This document shows positions 12,402 through 28,350 of a stretch of DNA of 64,000 nucleotides, piece by piece. The DNA is from Coffea arabica. Taxonomy: Eukaryota > Streptophyta > Magnoliopsida > Gentianales > Rubiaceae. Each line of letters starts with the position of its first letter. Positions within the stretch are counted from its first letter, which is position 1. The position numbers were made by a program, and so were the translations under genes. Location: contig NC_092312.1 of the NCBI RefSeq assembly GCF_036785885.1, forward strand, positions 20,726,001 to 20,790,000. Direction: 5' to 3'. The notes under the pieces were generated by a model. That model was given only the letters and a program-made list of their open reading frames with translations, was not told the DNA's origin and did not search any database.

Positions 12402-14910
12402 ATTACATCCCGAGTAGTTTTTCTGGGTTAGGAAAATTAAATTTGAAAGTTACGGAAGATTCGTGGGAGCTCTGCAAAATGCATTAAAAAAAAGTGAGAA
12501 TTAGAGTAGAGAAGTTTATTTTTATCTTTTACCCTCTGATTTTTGGGACTGGCTCAATATGCCTATTTATCTTTGAACTCCAATCGGAGCCTTGTGGTTT
12601 CCAATGTCCTATGCAACTATAAATCTCCCTCTAATGCCAATGGAAGGAGCTCTCCTCCTTCGTCGCCCACTTCTCCACTTCCTGTAATGACATATTTAGT
12701 CAACCCCAACTCAAGAAAAAATCCAACCATTCACATGAAAATTGAAATCCCATGCAATGATAAAACCTAGAACACTTAAAAGTAAAAAAATAAGAAGAAA
12801 GAGAGGCAAAACAATTCAAAAATGGAATTACGGAGATGGGGTTAATTGGAAAAGGTGTTTACATTTTTGTTGTGCGTGTAGGAAAAATTGAGAGGGAATC
12901 TACTGTAGATTTCTAGATAAGATTATGGAGAAAGACGTGGTGTAGGGAACAACTAAATAGGAAGACGATGAGTAAAAAAACTGGCAGAGAAGGCCAAGAG
13001 AAGCGCGAGAAAGAGCAATGGAGATTGCAGAGCTTTCAAGCGGTGGTGGTTCCATTGTACCTCAAATCACTGCTAAACTTGTTGCCGTCCGAGAACAGCA
13101 CATGGGGAATGTTGAAGAAAGCCAAAATTGCTTGGACACCTGGTAAAGAAAGCCAAGAAAAGAAGAGAGGAAACAAGGCCGAAATTGCACACCCCCCAAA
13201 ATTGCTCCTATCCAATAATAGCATGCGGACAGCAGTGAATTTCCACCAAAACCACTACCATCCAATGCCAGAAGACCAAAACACCACTCAAGACTCTATT
13301 CCGACCCATTGTCAAAACATTAATCTACAGCAAACCATCAAAAAAAAAGGGGCAAATAAAGCACAGAGTGGAGACTTTAGAAGATCAGCTTGCTCAGAAA
13401 ATCAGCTAAGTGAGACAATGAAGATTTCACCTTGCAAAACCAAAGATCACTGGGGACACCGTCCACTGCCTACTCACCAGTGCAGGCAAAGCAACTGCAA
13501 TTACACAAGAGATTAAGAAACCAAACATACGTGTGAGGCGAAATATACATAAAGCAACGAGTGAAGACTCTAGAAAACTTTGCAAAACCAGAGATCACTG
13601 GAGACACCGTCCACTGCCTACTCACCATCGGAGGCAAAGCAACTGCAATTACACAAGAGCTTAGGAAACCAAACATACGTGTGAGGCGAAATATACATAA
13701 AGCAAAGAATGAAGACTCTAGAAAGCTTTTCAAGACATTTGCTGACCGCCCACTAACTTAATAGTAATTGCTGACTACCAAAATGAAGAGCCACGCGGAC
13801 AGAGCAAGGTTACAATGCAAGAGAGCCAGCGGACAAAAGCAAAATACCAGCAGAGCCACTCCCACCCATCAGCAAAAGACCAAAATGCCCCTCAAGCTCA
13901 CACAAATCACGGCATAACCCGTCCACCAGGCACTGTTCGCAAGCTATTCGTGCTTTATATATGTAAGATAAGATAAGATATATATGGTGCGCAGTGCTGC
14001 ATAGAGGACTAATCTTTTTATTTCAAAGAATATATCTTTTTATTTTTTTCCCTCATTTTGAATAAATCTTCAGATGAATGCCTAACAAAATAATCTAGTG
14101 TGCTTGACCAATATTCTGTATTATTTCCATCTTGAGGTTAAAAGTTTTATAATGGAGTGAGATTTGTCATTGCAAAATATATGTTCTTGACAAAAAATAA
14201 AAAAAGTAAATACTACTTTAACATACCATGGTCAATGAATTTAATACAAGTTGCAACAATATTACTAGACTAGAAGTATACCATCATTTTCTATTTTTTT
14301 TTTAATTAGAAGTCTATTTTTGTATTACATTACATATTTTGTTATTTATTATAATACAAAATATAAAATACAACAAACTGTTTTGAATTCAAATCAAAAT
14401 GCAATTCTTCTTTAATGCACTTCGGATCATAGAAAATAAGTTGCGCTTTCTTTTAAAAAACAAACATGTATATATATGTATATGTATGTGTATATGTATG
14501 TGTGTAAATTTTATTTTAAATGCTTTTACAGATTATTTTTGGTAAAAATTAACTAATTCACAAATTAAATGCTAGAAAATAAAATGAGTCATAAATAGTA
14601 TGACAAATGTGCCCCAGAGGTACAGTAGTATATATTTGTTGACTAGTTCCGTGTCATGTCATTCAACAGTGAGAGACCCGGCAAATTTATAATCACCAAG
14701 TAAAGTAATAAAACATTTTTGACTAAAATTACATCCAATTGTTAAAATAAAGAATGACCATGTCGAACTAGCGCTAGAGCGCGTCTCTCAAGCAGCAGGC
14801 AGAATTTTGAACTTTTGGTTGGAGGCAGACGCTGAAAACGGACGACATGAAGTTTGTTCCAGACAAGACGAGGCAAAGACACCAAATTATGTGCATAGAT
14901 GCATGTGTAT
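12402..14910. other. Gene-poor stretch with a tandem duplication; 3' flank of the YY1-like gene
   Basis: The purine-rich part at 12960-13930 carries a 148-bp tandem repeat (separate entry) and a 182-codon open frame at 12968-13516 that matches no family I know and runs into the repeat. The remainder is AT-rich, with GATAAGATAAGATA near 13967 and (TA/TG)n near 14468. The end near 14742-14910 is probably the 3' untranslated region of the YY1-like gene. Confidence 0.5.
13433..13728. repeat. 148-bp tandem repeat, two copies
   Basis: TGCAAAACC...GATCACTGG at 13433 recurs at 13581, a period of 148 bases. Copies 13433-13580 and 13581-13728 differ at only a few positions, such as ACCAGTGCAGG against ACCATCGGAGG. 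A weak further match (GAGTGGAGACTTTAGAA near 13366) lies upstream. The high identity suggests a recent duplication. Confidence 0.85.
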
Positions 14911-19568
<4,658 letters not shown>

Positions 19569-22500
19569 ATCTCCTCAATTAACCACCGGTAATCTTGTGA
19601 ACGAAATTAATTACGACTGACTCCTAGGGTTCTAAACATTTTTGAGTACGTAAAAGATGGGAAAATTAAAGGAAAAAACGGTGGAATTGGATAGAAATAT
19701 AATCTCCAATCAGTGGGAAATTGAAATCGGGAACGAAATATTGAAAAGCTTATGAACCCTAATTACGAGAGTTATAGATTGTGGTTCGCCATGGATTGAT
19801 GGACATTTAACTCGGACCGGCTGCAGGATGGTGACTGAACCGGTTTACGGGCCTCCGGCTATCATACCGACAAAAAAAAATTCTTTTAACCATTTTCGGG
19901 TAATTGTACTTTTGATTGAGGGCTCTGATTTGGGACCCTTCAAATTAGTCCTCTCCCTATCTAATTACGCACAACCCCATAGTATTTATTATTATTACTT
20001 TTTTTTCCGGGGCTAGTTGTACAACTTATCATAACTCTTTTCTTTTTTTTTCTTTTTTTTAAAAACGCATGTTCAAGCCCTGATCTGCCGAGACAAGAAG
20101 TTCCTGGCCAATAAGTTCCTTGGGGGCTTGGGGTTAAATTATTACTTCCGTGGGTGATCTCAAGAGTTGCCGATTTTTTAAATTTACTTGGGATTAAAGG
20201 TTAGTAATTTAATTTTAATTTCTTCGTTGAAAGAAAAAAAAAGTATGGAGAGGTTTCTGATTGTCACGGGATTAGTACACCTTTAATATCAGTGGCCTTA
20301 CTGGCCTTTCCAAAAATCCCACATCGATCATTGGGGGGATTTGGGGTTAGATTATTCGTTCCCTGGATGGTCTCAAGAGTTGCCGGCTTTTGAAGTTTAC
20401 ATGAGATTAAGGATTAGTGATTTAATTCTGATTTCTTTGTTGAAAGAAGTTCTTGGCCAATAACCTCAACGGCTATTGATTACCAAAACTCTTTTTTTGA
20501 ACAAGTAGAACTTATGACAAGCAGCAATAAAAAGATTTTAAGTAATTTTTAACAAATTGAATAAACAAATTGGTTTATTGATGCAATCCTTCCATGCTTT
20601 CTCTGATTGAATATTATCACTTGTGGAAATTTCTTTAAAAAAAAAAAAAAAACTAAGGACACACGTGCATTAAAGTTAAAAAGTGTATTTGTCTATTTGA
20701 ACATATATTTTTGATTGCTCTAAACAAGAAAACAAGATAGAATCGGACATAATCAAGTGTGGTGATTCTAAGTTGGAAATTCAGTATTATGATTGTCTTG
20801 GCAGTTGGTTGAGGCCAACAAGAATTCATGTTGGTTGTTAACTTGGAACTTAGTGGCTAAAGCTCTTAGTTACCTTCGTTTCCATCCCTCAACTTTCCAA
20901 ATTTAGCAAACTAAAGCTTATAAAGCAAAAGATTTAGAGATTACAATACCTATGATTACTTAAATAGTGGAGCGTTTGACATTTAAGTGAGGTGATTAAG
21001 CCATGCATTGATTAACCAATCTAGGCATGTTTCACCCCAAAAACTTACCCAATTGATTGCACTTTGTATTATACTCCGAACGATAAATATCACTTGCATG
21101 AAAAAGAATGCTTCAAATTGAAATCAACGTTATATATCATGGAATCTAAACCTACATCTATGAAATATTTTTCGTAGTTTATTTATGTACAACGTCATAT
21201 AAGGCGAAAAGGTTACTCTAGAATTGCGATGGATTGGAAGATATCTATATGAAAATCTTGTTATAAAAGAAAATTATACAATTACCTAAGCCGAAATGAC
21301 TTAGAAAAAAACTTAGTTAGGTGCAAAAATATATAAACTCAAATATATCCAGAAATATATATTACATTGAATAACAAACCAAAAAATGTGTAATTACTAC
21401 TGTAATTTTCGAGTATATATACTAATGTTTCGACCTAACAATTTGAAAGAAAGAAATTATTTTGACTATATGTAATGGAGAACAAACCTATGTTAATCTT
21501 TCTGGCTTTTAAGAATCGGTGGGAGCACCGTTAGTTGATCAGGAAGAGACCTTTGCTCCGTTTCTAAAGTTACAACATTAGCATTATCGATGCGACTTTT
21601 TTGACAAAAAAAAAAAAAAAAAGACAACCCGATGCGGTCAAGGATCTGAGATGCATCCTAGATGAAAGGAAGCTCCGACTGAATAGTGAATAGACGCCTT
21701 AAACAAGAAGAGATCCATACAAATCCAGTTGTTTGACTTTCGATTACATTAATTTAGAGGTTCTTCTTCTTCTTTCAAGATGTGATCAGCAAAAAGAAGC
21801 TTCCATTAGAAAAAGAAAATTCCATTCCTTTGTTTTACTTCTCAATGTTCAAACGATTAGCCATTATCAATCCTCTAAGGGGGTAAGGGATAAAATGATT
21901 CAAATATAATGTTACGAGGAAAATTGATAGTGATACTAAACATTAAAAAAAGGATAATTGACTCAATGTTCTTGCAAGGAAAGTTAATTACAGCGCATAG
22001 AATCCTACTTATTTTTATTTTTGTAGTTCGTGTATCGAGAAGCATTTAGATTATTGTTCTCTTACAGGTGACAGATAAATTTCCAAATTCCCCATACACC
22101 TATAATCAGAATTCACAAGGTTATGTACCAAACTTTGACGAGGGTTGCTTGGGGTTGATAGAACCAAACATGATGAAACAATACTCAGGTCGCGGAAAAT
22201 TAATGAAAATGACTCATTGCTTCACCAATTTTAATATCTCACCACACAAGGCCAGTGTTGAAAAATATGCTCCTTTAAATTTGTCCAAAATTATGGCCGT
22301 CATGATGTCAAGCAAGTTGTTGACCGCCAGCCCTTTGTTTTTTTGCCAATTGTTTAGTTATACCAAATTTTAGTTGACATTTTCATGTCTGATGTCTAAT
22401 TCCTCGAGTATTTTCTGGGCTCATATCTATACTATATGTTTGCCAAATAAAAATGTTCATGGGAAAAGAGAGCAAGTGCTGAGACTTGACCAGCTATAGG

Positions 22501-22867
22501 AAAAGTATTCCAGTACTCGTCAAATTTCCCTTCAGGAAAACTACAAGCAGTAAATTACAAAGAAGGAAATCAACAAAGATTTCCCCCACAAAAAATTAAA
22601 GTGGAAACAAGCAAATCTAAGGACATCAGCATGGATCAACGAGGCTTTACGATAAAGCTATCTGTTATTCCAATTGCCAACAACTTTTGATAATCTTGCG
22701 CTTGGTGGAGAATATCCTGCAGGACCAACCTTTTTTATACAATGGATTAGGATGATCATTGACTTTCCAATTGCCAAGCTCGATCACCTGACTCAGTTGA
22801 GTTCATGTTACAACTGACTGGCTCAAGAAAAGAAAATCCCTCGTCTCGGTTTTTTTTTTTTTTTATT
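19569..22867. other. YY1-like promoter side and AT-rich spacer
   Basis: The first 200-300 bases are probably the leader and promoter of the YY1-like gene. Beyond that lie a diverged direct repeat at 20121-20449 and AT-rich DNA with A/T runs. The last few hundred bases before 22868 are likely 3' untranslated sequence of the kinase gene. I find no gene; the longest open frames lack family signatures. Confidence 0.5.
20121..20449. repeat. Diverged direct repeat, about 115 bp, two copies
   Basis: Copy one is at about 20121-20235 and copy two at about 20331-20449. Both read GGGGTTA.ATTATT, then TCTCAAGAGTTGCCG, then GTTGAAAGA. A second motif, AAGTTC.TGGCCAATAA, precedes copy one (about 20097) and follows copy two (about 20446), so the unit is circularly permuted. 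AAAATCCCACATCGATCATTG before copy two resembles the start region of some plant LTRs. The parent element is not identified. Confidence 0.6.
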
Positions 22868-23770
22868 TTAAGAAATATCAGCCAATATTTCCCTTAGCAA
22901 CAATTTCCCTCTTGAAATTTCAGCATGACCATTTTCTTGATGTGGTGCACAGACAATACTGGTTGCAGCTCTAGCTGTAGTCTTGCTCTTGCTGGAACCG
23001 TTTTTCCTGTGAATGAGACTCCTTAGGAGATTCATCCATAGTGGAAATCTAATCGGTTCAACAATGCAGTTCTCCAACTCGCTGACAATTTCTCCCATTG
23101 ACGGGCGATCAGTTTCTCCAAAATTTATACACCTTCTAGCAATGCTCAGCATGTTCCTAATCAGGCCGTCTGTAAATCGCGAAATAGGGACCCTTCCATC
23201 AGATATTTCCACAATCTGATCCTTTTGGATCAATGGAATTGCCCACTCAACAATTGAAGATGGTGATCTCGAAACATCCATCACTTTCCTGGCAGAAATA
23301 ATTTCCAGCAATAACACTCCAAAGCTGAATACGTCAATTTTGGTGCTTAACTTGCTAGGAACGGTATAAGCAGGGTCCAGGTAACCGATAGTCCCGGCTG
23401 GTCGGTTCAGTGAGTCAATTTGCCAGTTCAGGGAGTCATGATTCATTCTAATCGCAAGCCCAAGATCAGCCAACCTAGCATTCCAATCCGAGTCGAACAA
23501 AATGTTGGCTGATTTAATGTCCCTGTGGACAATTGGTGGCCTTGCTTCATGAAGAAACTGCACGGCTTTGGCTATCTGGAGAGCTATTTGGGCGCGTTTA
23601 GGCCATGTTGGCGGGGGACAGGAGGACGCCCCAACGGGGCTGCGGAGCATTTCATGAAGGGTTCCATTAGGCATGTATTCCATGACAAGAACTTTGTTGT
23701 TGGAAGAGTCATGACTGATGCCAAGAAGGTTGATCACGTATGGATTATGGGACAGTGATGATAAGATGTT

Positions 23771-24012
23771 TATTAGGGATAATGTATATCTCTGTAACAG
23801 AGTTAATGTATATCTCTGTAACAGAGTTGGTTATCAGTTTGAATTGGTAAAGAGATATCTAGCTGATTAGGTGTTATCCTTAGCTATACTTGTATTCAAA
23901 TAGGATCAGTAGCTATCGGTAGCGATATCCACGGTTTGGGCTGTATGTATATATATCCTTGACGAATGCGTAAGAAACAGGAATGAAAACTTCTTCCGCT
24001 GAAACCTTTTCA
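23771..24012 (+). repeat. 5' LTR of the copia element
   Basis: The LTR begins TATTAGGG and ends CCTTTTCA, so its termini are TA...CA instead of the usual TG...CA. Near its start a 24-bp unit (AATGTATATCTCTGTAACAG plus AGTT) occurs twice in tandem. TGTATATATATCC at about 23945-23957 is a plausible TATA box. Transcription would start some 30 bases later. Confidence 0.95.
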
Positions 24013-24030
24013 TGGTATCAGAGCAAGAAC
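24013..24030 (+). promoter_or_regulatory. Copia primer-binding site
   Basis: TGGTATCAGAGC directly abuts the LTR. This is the standard plant copia primer-binding site, complementary to the initiator methionine tRNA. Confidence 0.9.
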
Positions 24031-24050
24031 CTTCTGTCAACTGGAAAAAC

Positions 24051-27000
24051 ATGGAAGGAGATGGAAAGAAAATAGTGTCGCCATACACCTTGTATGCCAA
24101 TGATAATCCTGGAAATATAATCACCCAGGTACAGTTGAAGGAGGATAATTACGATGAATGGGCTAGAGCAATCCGAACTGCTCTCAGGGCCAAGAAGAAA
24201 TTCGGATTCATTGATGGAACCATAGCACAGCCAGATGAAGATTCCGATGAATTAGAAGACTGGTGGACAGTGAATTCCATGCTTATATCGTGGATGATGA
24301 ATACGATTGAGCCAACGGTGCGATCTACTTTGACACACAGGGAGATTGCAAAGAACTTGTGGGAAGACATTAAAGAATGTTTCTCAGTGACTGATGGTGC
24401 ACGAGTACAGCAACTGAAGACAGAATTAGCAAATTGCAAACAGCAAGGACTCTCCCTTATGAGTTACTATGCTAAATTGAAGCGACTGTGGGAAGAACTG
24501 GTGAATTATGACGCAATCTCTACGTGCAAGTGTGGGGGTTGTACGTGTAATGTGGCAACTGAATTAACAAAGAAACGAGAAGAAGAAAAACTTCACCAAT
24601 TTCTGATGGGGTTAGACGATGCATATAGAACAGTGAGATCAAACATTTTGAGCACAACTCCATTGCCTGGTGTGAGCAAGGCGTATTCCTTGATGTGCCA
24701 AGAAGAAAGGGTTCGAAATATCTCCAGGGAAAAAGAGATTAACAACGAAGCGGCTAGCTTTGTGGTTCAGGCCAAAACAGGAATCAAGGATAGGAGTGCC
24801 GTTTGTAAATACTGCAATCGCGAAGGGCATGATGCTGATGGATGTTTTCAGCTGATTGGATATCCCGATTGGTGGGGTGATCGACCTAAAATGTCTGGTT
24901 CAGGTCGAGGAAGACAGACTGGAGGAAGAGGACGTGGCAAGATGTCAGGAAGAGGACGAAATGGGGCACGAGTTAATGCAGCTCAAGTAATTGAAGAATC
25001 CACTGCTGCAACAAAGGATTTTGCTACTCCTAAAGGACTGACAAATGAACAATGGGCAGCAGTTGTGAGTTTGTTGAACGCTTGCAACTCAGAATCAGGG
25101 AGTAATGAGAAGATGACTGGTAAGGAAAATTTTATCTGGATAATTGATTCTGGCGCTACACAACATATGACAGGAAATTCGAGCTATCTATCTAGCTTGA
25201 ACCAGATATTAGGCTGTCCCATTGGCTTGCCTAATGGAGAACAGGTGCTGGCATTGCAAAAAGGGTCGATTCGGATGGGACAAAATATTCAATTAGACAA
25301 TGTTCTTCATGCTCCGGGATTACATTGCAATTTAATCTCAGTATCACAATTGGTTGATGACTCAAAATGTAATGTGTTGTTCACTGATAAGCTTTGTTTG
25401 ATACAGGACCGCACTTCGAGGATGGTGATTGGAGCGGGTGAACGATGCAAGGGGCTTTATTACTTCAAAAAGAAGACGCCAGTCCAAGCACTTCAAACTC
25501 GGACGTTGGATTCATGTGATCTTTGGCATCGGATAATGGGGCACCCGTCTTCAAAGGTCGTAGGTTTAATTTCTGGGGTTAAGATTCAATTAGGTTCAAA
25601 TGAAACTTGTGATGCTTGTTTTAAAGCTAAGCAAACGAGAGAAGTATTTTGTTCTAGTGATAGTAGAGCTAGTGAAACATTTGAATTGATTCATTGTGAC
25701 TTGTGGGGACCATATCGAGTCTCGAGTTCTTGTAATGCATCTTATTTTCTTACGATTGTTGATGATTTTTCCAGATGTGTGTGGATATATTTGATGATAG
25801 ATAAAACTGAAGTTGGCCATATTTTACCAAATTTTGTTGCTATGGTTCAACGACAATTTGTTAAGAATGTTAAGATAGTTCGTAGTGATAATGGCAGTGA
25901 GTTCGTCAGTTTGAAGGGATATTTCTCTGCTAAAGGGATAATCCATCAAACTTCATGTGTGGGAACGCCCCAACAGAATGGACGAGTGGAAAGAAAGCAT
26001 CGACATATACTGAATGTGGCTAGAGCTTTACGATTTCAGGCCAACTTACCAATCAGATTTTGGGGAGAATGTGTGTTAACTGCTGGATATCTGATTAATC
26101 GTACCCCTTCTCAATTACTAGGAGGAAAAACACCTTATGAAATGCTATATGGTCACTTGCCTGATTATCGGTCAATTCGTACATTTGGTTGCTTGTGTTA
26201 TGCACAGAGTTTGAATCGTACGAAGGACAAATTTGCTCCTCGAAGCCGGAAGTGTATCTTTGTGGGTTATCCGTTTGGACAGAAAGGTTGGCGGTTGTAT
26301 GATTTAGAAACACGAAAGTATTTCGTGTCTCGGGATGTTGTATTTTGTGAAGATGAGTTTCCATGTGCAGTTGACCACACACCTGATCATGTTCGAACCT
26401 GTACGGATAATTCAATAGATGATTACCTTGAAGAAGAGGTAGTCGGTCAGACAAGAGACAAGGAAAAGGAGCAGCTTGCTCATGTTCGTGAAACTCATGA
26501 ACGTTTAGATTGTGTGCCGAATGACAATGCCAACGTAAGGCAGGGAGGTGTAACAATTGAACCTCGAATGGAGAACGTAGAGACAGTAGAAGGTGTGACA
26601 GCACTTGGTCGTGGCCTTCGTTCCAAGAAAGTCTCTACACGGCTGAAGGATTGTGTGACTTATGCAGTTCAAAGTGCAAGTCCCTCTGCAAGTTCAGCCA
26701 ATCCATCACCATTCTCAGGTACGTCTTATGACTTAGCTCAATATGTTGATTACACAAAGTTCTCACCAGGTCATCAAGCTTTCTTGGCAGCCATCACAAC
26801 CAATTTTGAGCCAAGATTTTATCATCAAGCGGTTAAAGATGTCCGATGGAGAGAAGCTATGCAAAAAGAGATTGATGCGCTCAAACAAAATGGCACATGG
26901 ACTCTTGTTGACTTACCACCAGGGAAGAAAGCAATAGGAAGCAAATGGGTGTACAAAATTAAGTATAATTCTGATGGGACCATTGAACGATACAAGGCGC

Positions 27001-28343
27001 GATTGGTAATTCTTGGCAACAACCAGGTTGAAGGGATCGACTACAATGAAACCTTTGCACCAGTAGCAAAAATGGTTACGGTCCGCACATTTCTCTCTGT
27101 GGCAGCAGCTAAGGGATGGGGACTTCATCAAATGGATGTTCATAATGCCTTTCTCCATGGAGACTTAGCCGAAGAGGTTTATATGAAACTACCTCCTGGA
27201 TTTCACACTGACCAACCCGGGAAGGTGTGTCGCTTGAGAAGGTCCCTTTACGGTTTACGACAAGCACCGCGTTGTTGGTTTGCAAAATTGGCTGAAGCTC
27301 TAAAACGGTATGGTTTTCTTCAGTCACAGTCTGATTATTCCTTGTTTACTTTGATACGAGATGGGATCCAGTTGGCTGTGTTAGTATACGTGGATGACCA
27401 TATTATAGCTGGAAACAAAACGCATTTGATCAATGCATTCAAATCATACTTGCGCCAGGGTTTTCACATGAAAGATTTAGGTGCTTTGAAGTATTTTTTG
27501 GGCGTTGAAGTAGCTCGAAATGCTGACGGGATTTTCTTGTGTCAACGGAAATATGCTTTAGATATCATTAATGAAGCAGGATTATTGGGTGCTAAACCTT
27601 CGAAGTTTCCTATGGAGCAGAATCATTCTCTCGCTTTAGCCAAAGGTGATTTGCTGCAGGATCCTGATCAATACCGAAGGCTGGTAGGACGTTTGATTTA
27701 CTTGAGCTTAACTCGGCCTGAGCTGTCCTATGGTGTGCATATTTTGGCACAATTTATGCACCAGCCACGGAAAGAGCATTGGGAGGCAGCCTTGCGCATA
27801 GTCCGATACTTGAAAGGTAGTCCAGGACAAGGCATTTTACTCAACGCTGATTGCAATCTTGAACTGAAAGCTTATTGCGATTCGGATTGGGGAGGTTGTC
27901 CATTAACTCGGAGATCACTTACAGGTTATTTCATCTTTCTTGGGCCCTCTCCGATTTCATGGAAGACCAAGAAACAACATACGGTTTCTCGCTCTTCTGC
28001 TGAAGCGGAATATCGCTCCTTGGCCGCCACGGTCTGTGAATTGAAATGGCTAAAGGGTTTGTTATTGTCTTTGGGAGTGCATCATGATCAATCTGCTGGA
28101 GTATTTTGTGATAGCCAAGCTGCGATGCATATAGCTGCCAATCCTGTCTTTCATGAACGCACCAAACACATCGAAGTTGATTGCCATTTTGTTCGCGATG
28201 AAATACAGAAAGGTATGATCAAAACGGTTTATGTTCGAAGTCACGACCAGTTAGCAGACATTCTAACCAAAGCTTTGGGTCGAGATCAGTTTGAGTTTCT
28301 TCTTCGCAAATTGGGCGTTCGTGATCCTCACGCTCCAACTTGA
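24051..28343 (+). CDS. Copia gag-pol polyprotein, intact
   Basis: This is a single frame of 1430 residues if translation starts at ATG 24051. The frame is open back to 24012, but that ATG overlaps the LTR end and primer site. Positions are relative to 24051. A gag domain with YDEWARAIRTALRAKK comes first, then a CCHC zinc knuckle CKYCNREGHDADGC at about 252. The aspartic protease has DSGA at about 365. A GAG-pre-integrase LWHRIMGHPS precedes the integrase triad: D in HCDLWGPY (about 549), D in RSDNGSEF (about 612) and E in GRVERKH (about 646). The reverse transcriptase has VYVDDHI at about 1112. RNase H has AYCDSDWGG at about 1273 and SSAEAEYR. The C-terminus ADILTKAL is typical. No stop or frameshift was seen. 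It would supply capsid protein and the enzymes for reverse transcription and integration. Confidence 0.97.
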   Translation: MEGDGKKIVSPYTLYANDNPGNIITQVQLKEDNYDEWARAIRTALRAKKKFGFIDGTIAQPDEDSDELEDWWTVNSMLISWMMNTIEPTVRSTLTHREIAKNLWEDIKECFSVTDGARVQQLKTELANCKQQGLSLMSYYAKLKRLWEELVNYDAISTCKCGGCTCNVATELTKKREEEKLHQFLMGLDDAYRTVRSNILSTTPLPGVSKAYSLMCQEERVRNISREKEINNEAASFVVQAKTGIKDRSAVCKYCNREGHDADGCFQLIGYPDWWGDRPKMSGSGRGRQTGGRGRGKMSGRGRNGARVNAAQVIEESTAATKDFATPKGLTNEQWAAVVSLLNACNSESGSNEKMTGKENFIWIIDSGATQHMTGNSSYLSSLNQILGCPIGLPNGEQVLALQKGSIRMGQNIQLDNVLHAPGLHCNLISVSQLVDDSKCNVLFTDKLCLIQDRTSRMVIGAGERCKGLYYFKKKTPVQALQTRTLDSCDLWHRIMGHPSSKVVGLISGVKIQLGSNETCDACFKAKQTREVFCSSDSRASETFELIHCDLWGPYRVSSSCNASYFLTIVDDFSRCVWIYLMIDKTEVGHILPNFVAMVQRQFVKNVKIVRSDNGSEFVSLKGYFSAKGIIHQTSCVGTPQQNGRVERKHRHILNVARALRFQANLPIRFWGECVLTAGYLINRTPSQLLGGKTPYEMLYGHLPDYRSIRTFGCLCYAQSLNRTKDKFAPRSRKCIFVGYPFGQKGWRLYDLETRKYFVSRDVVFCEDEFPCAVDHTPDHVRTCTDNSIDDYLEEEVVGQTRDKEKEQLAHVRETHERLDCVPNDNANVRQGGVTIEPRMENVETVEGVTALGRGLRSKKVSTRLKDCVTYAVQSASPSASSANPSPFSGTSYDLAQYVDYTKFSPGHQAFLAAITTNFEPRFYHQAVKDVRWREAMQKEIDALKQNGTWTLVDLPPGKKAIGSKWVYKIKYNSDGTIERYKARLVILGNNQVEGIDYNETFAPVAKMVTVRTFLSVAAAKGWGLHQMDVHNAFLHGDLAEEVYMKLPPGFHTDQPGKVCRLRRSLYGLRQAPRCWFAKLAEALKRYGFLQSQSDYSLFTLIRDGIQLAVLVYVDDHIIAGNKTHLINAFKSYLRQGFHMKDLGALKYFLGVEVARNADGIFLCQRKYALDIINEAGLLGAKPSKFPMEQNHSLALAKGDLLQDPDQYRRLVGRLIYLSLTRPELSYGVHILAQFMHQPRKEHWEAALRIVRYLKGSPGQGILLNADCNLELKAYCDSDWGGCPLTRRSLTGYFIFLGPSPISWKTKKQHTVSRSSAEAEYRSLAATVCELKWLKGLLLSLGVHHDQSAGVFCDSQAAMHIAANPVFHERTKHIEVDCHFVRDEIQKGMIKTVYVRSHDQLADILTKALGRDQFEFLLRKLGVRDPHAPT

Positions 28344-28350
28344 GGGGGGG
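28342..28350 (+). promoter_or_regulatory. Copia polypurine tract
   Basis: GAGGGGGGG lies directly before the 3' LTR and overlaps the TGA stop of the polyprotein. It should prime plus-strand DNA synthesis. Confidence 0.85.

Noticed and set aside
12968-13516. 182-codon open frame as a protein gene
   Set aside because: It has no recognisable motif, low-complexity purine-driven composition, and its end lies inside the 148-bp tandem repeat.
24012-24050. Copia polyprotein starting at ATG 24012
   Set aside because: This ATG uses the last base of the LTR and the primer-binding site. The next in-frame ATG at 24051 is the likelier start.
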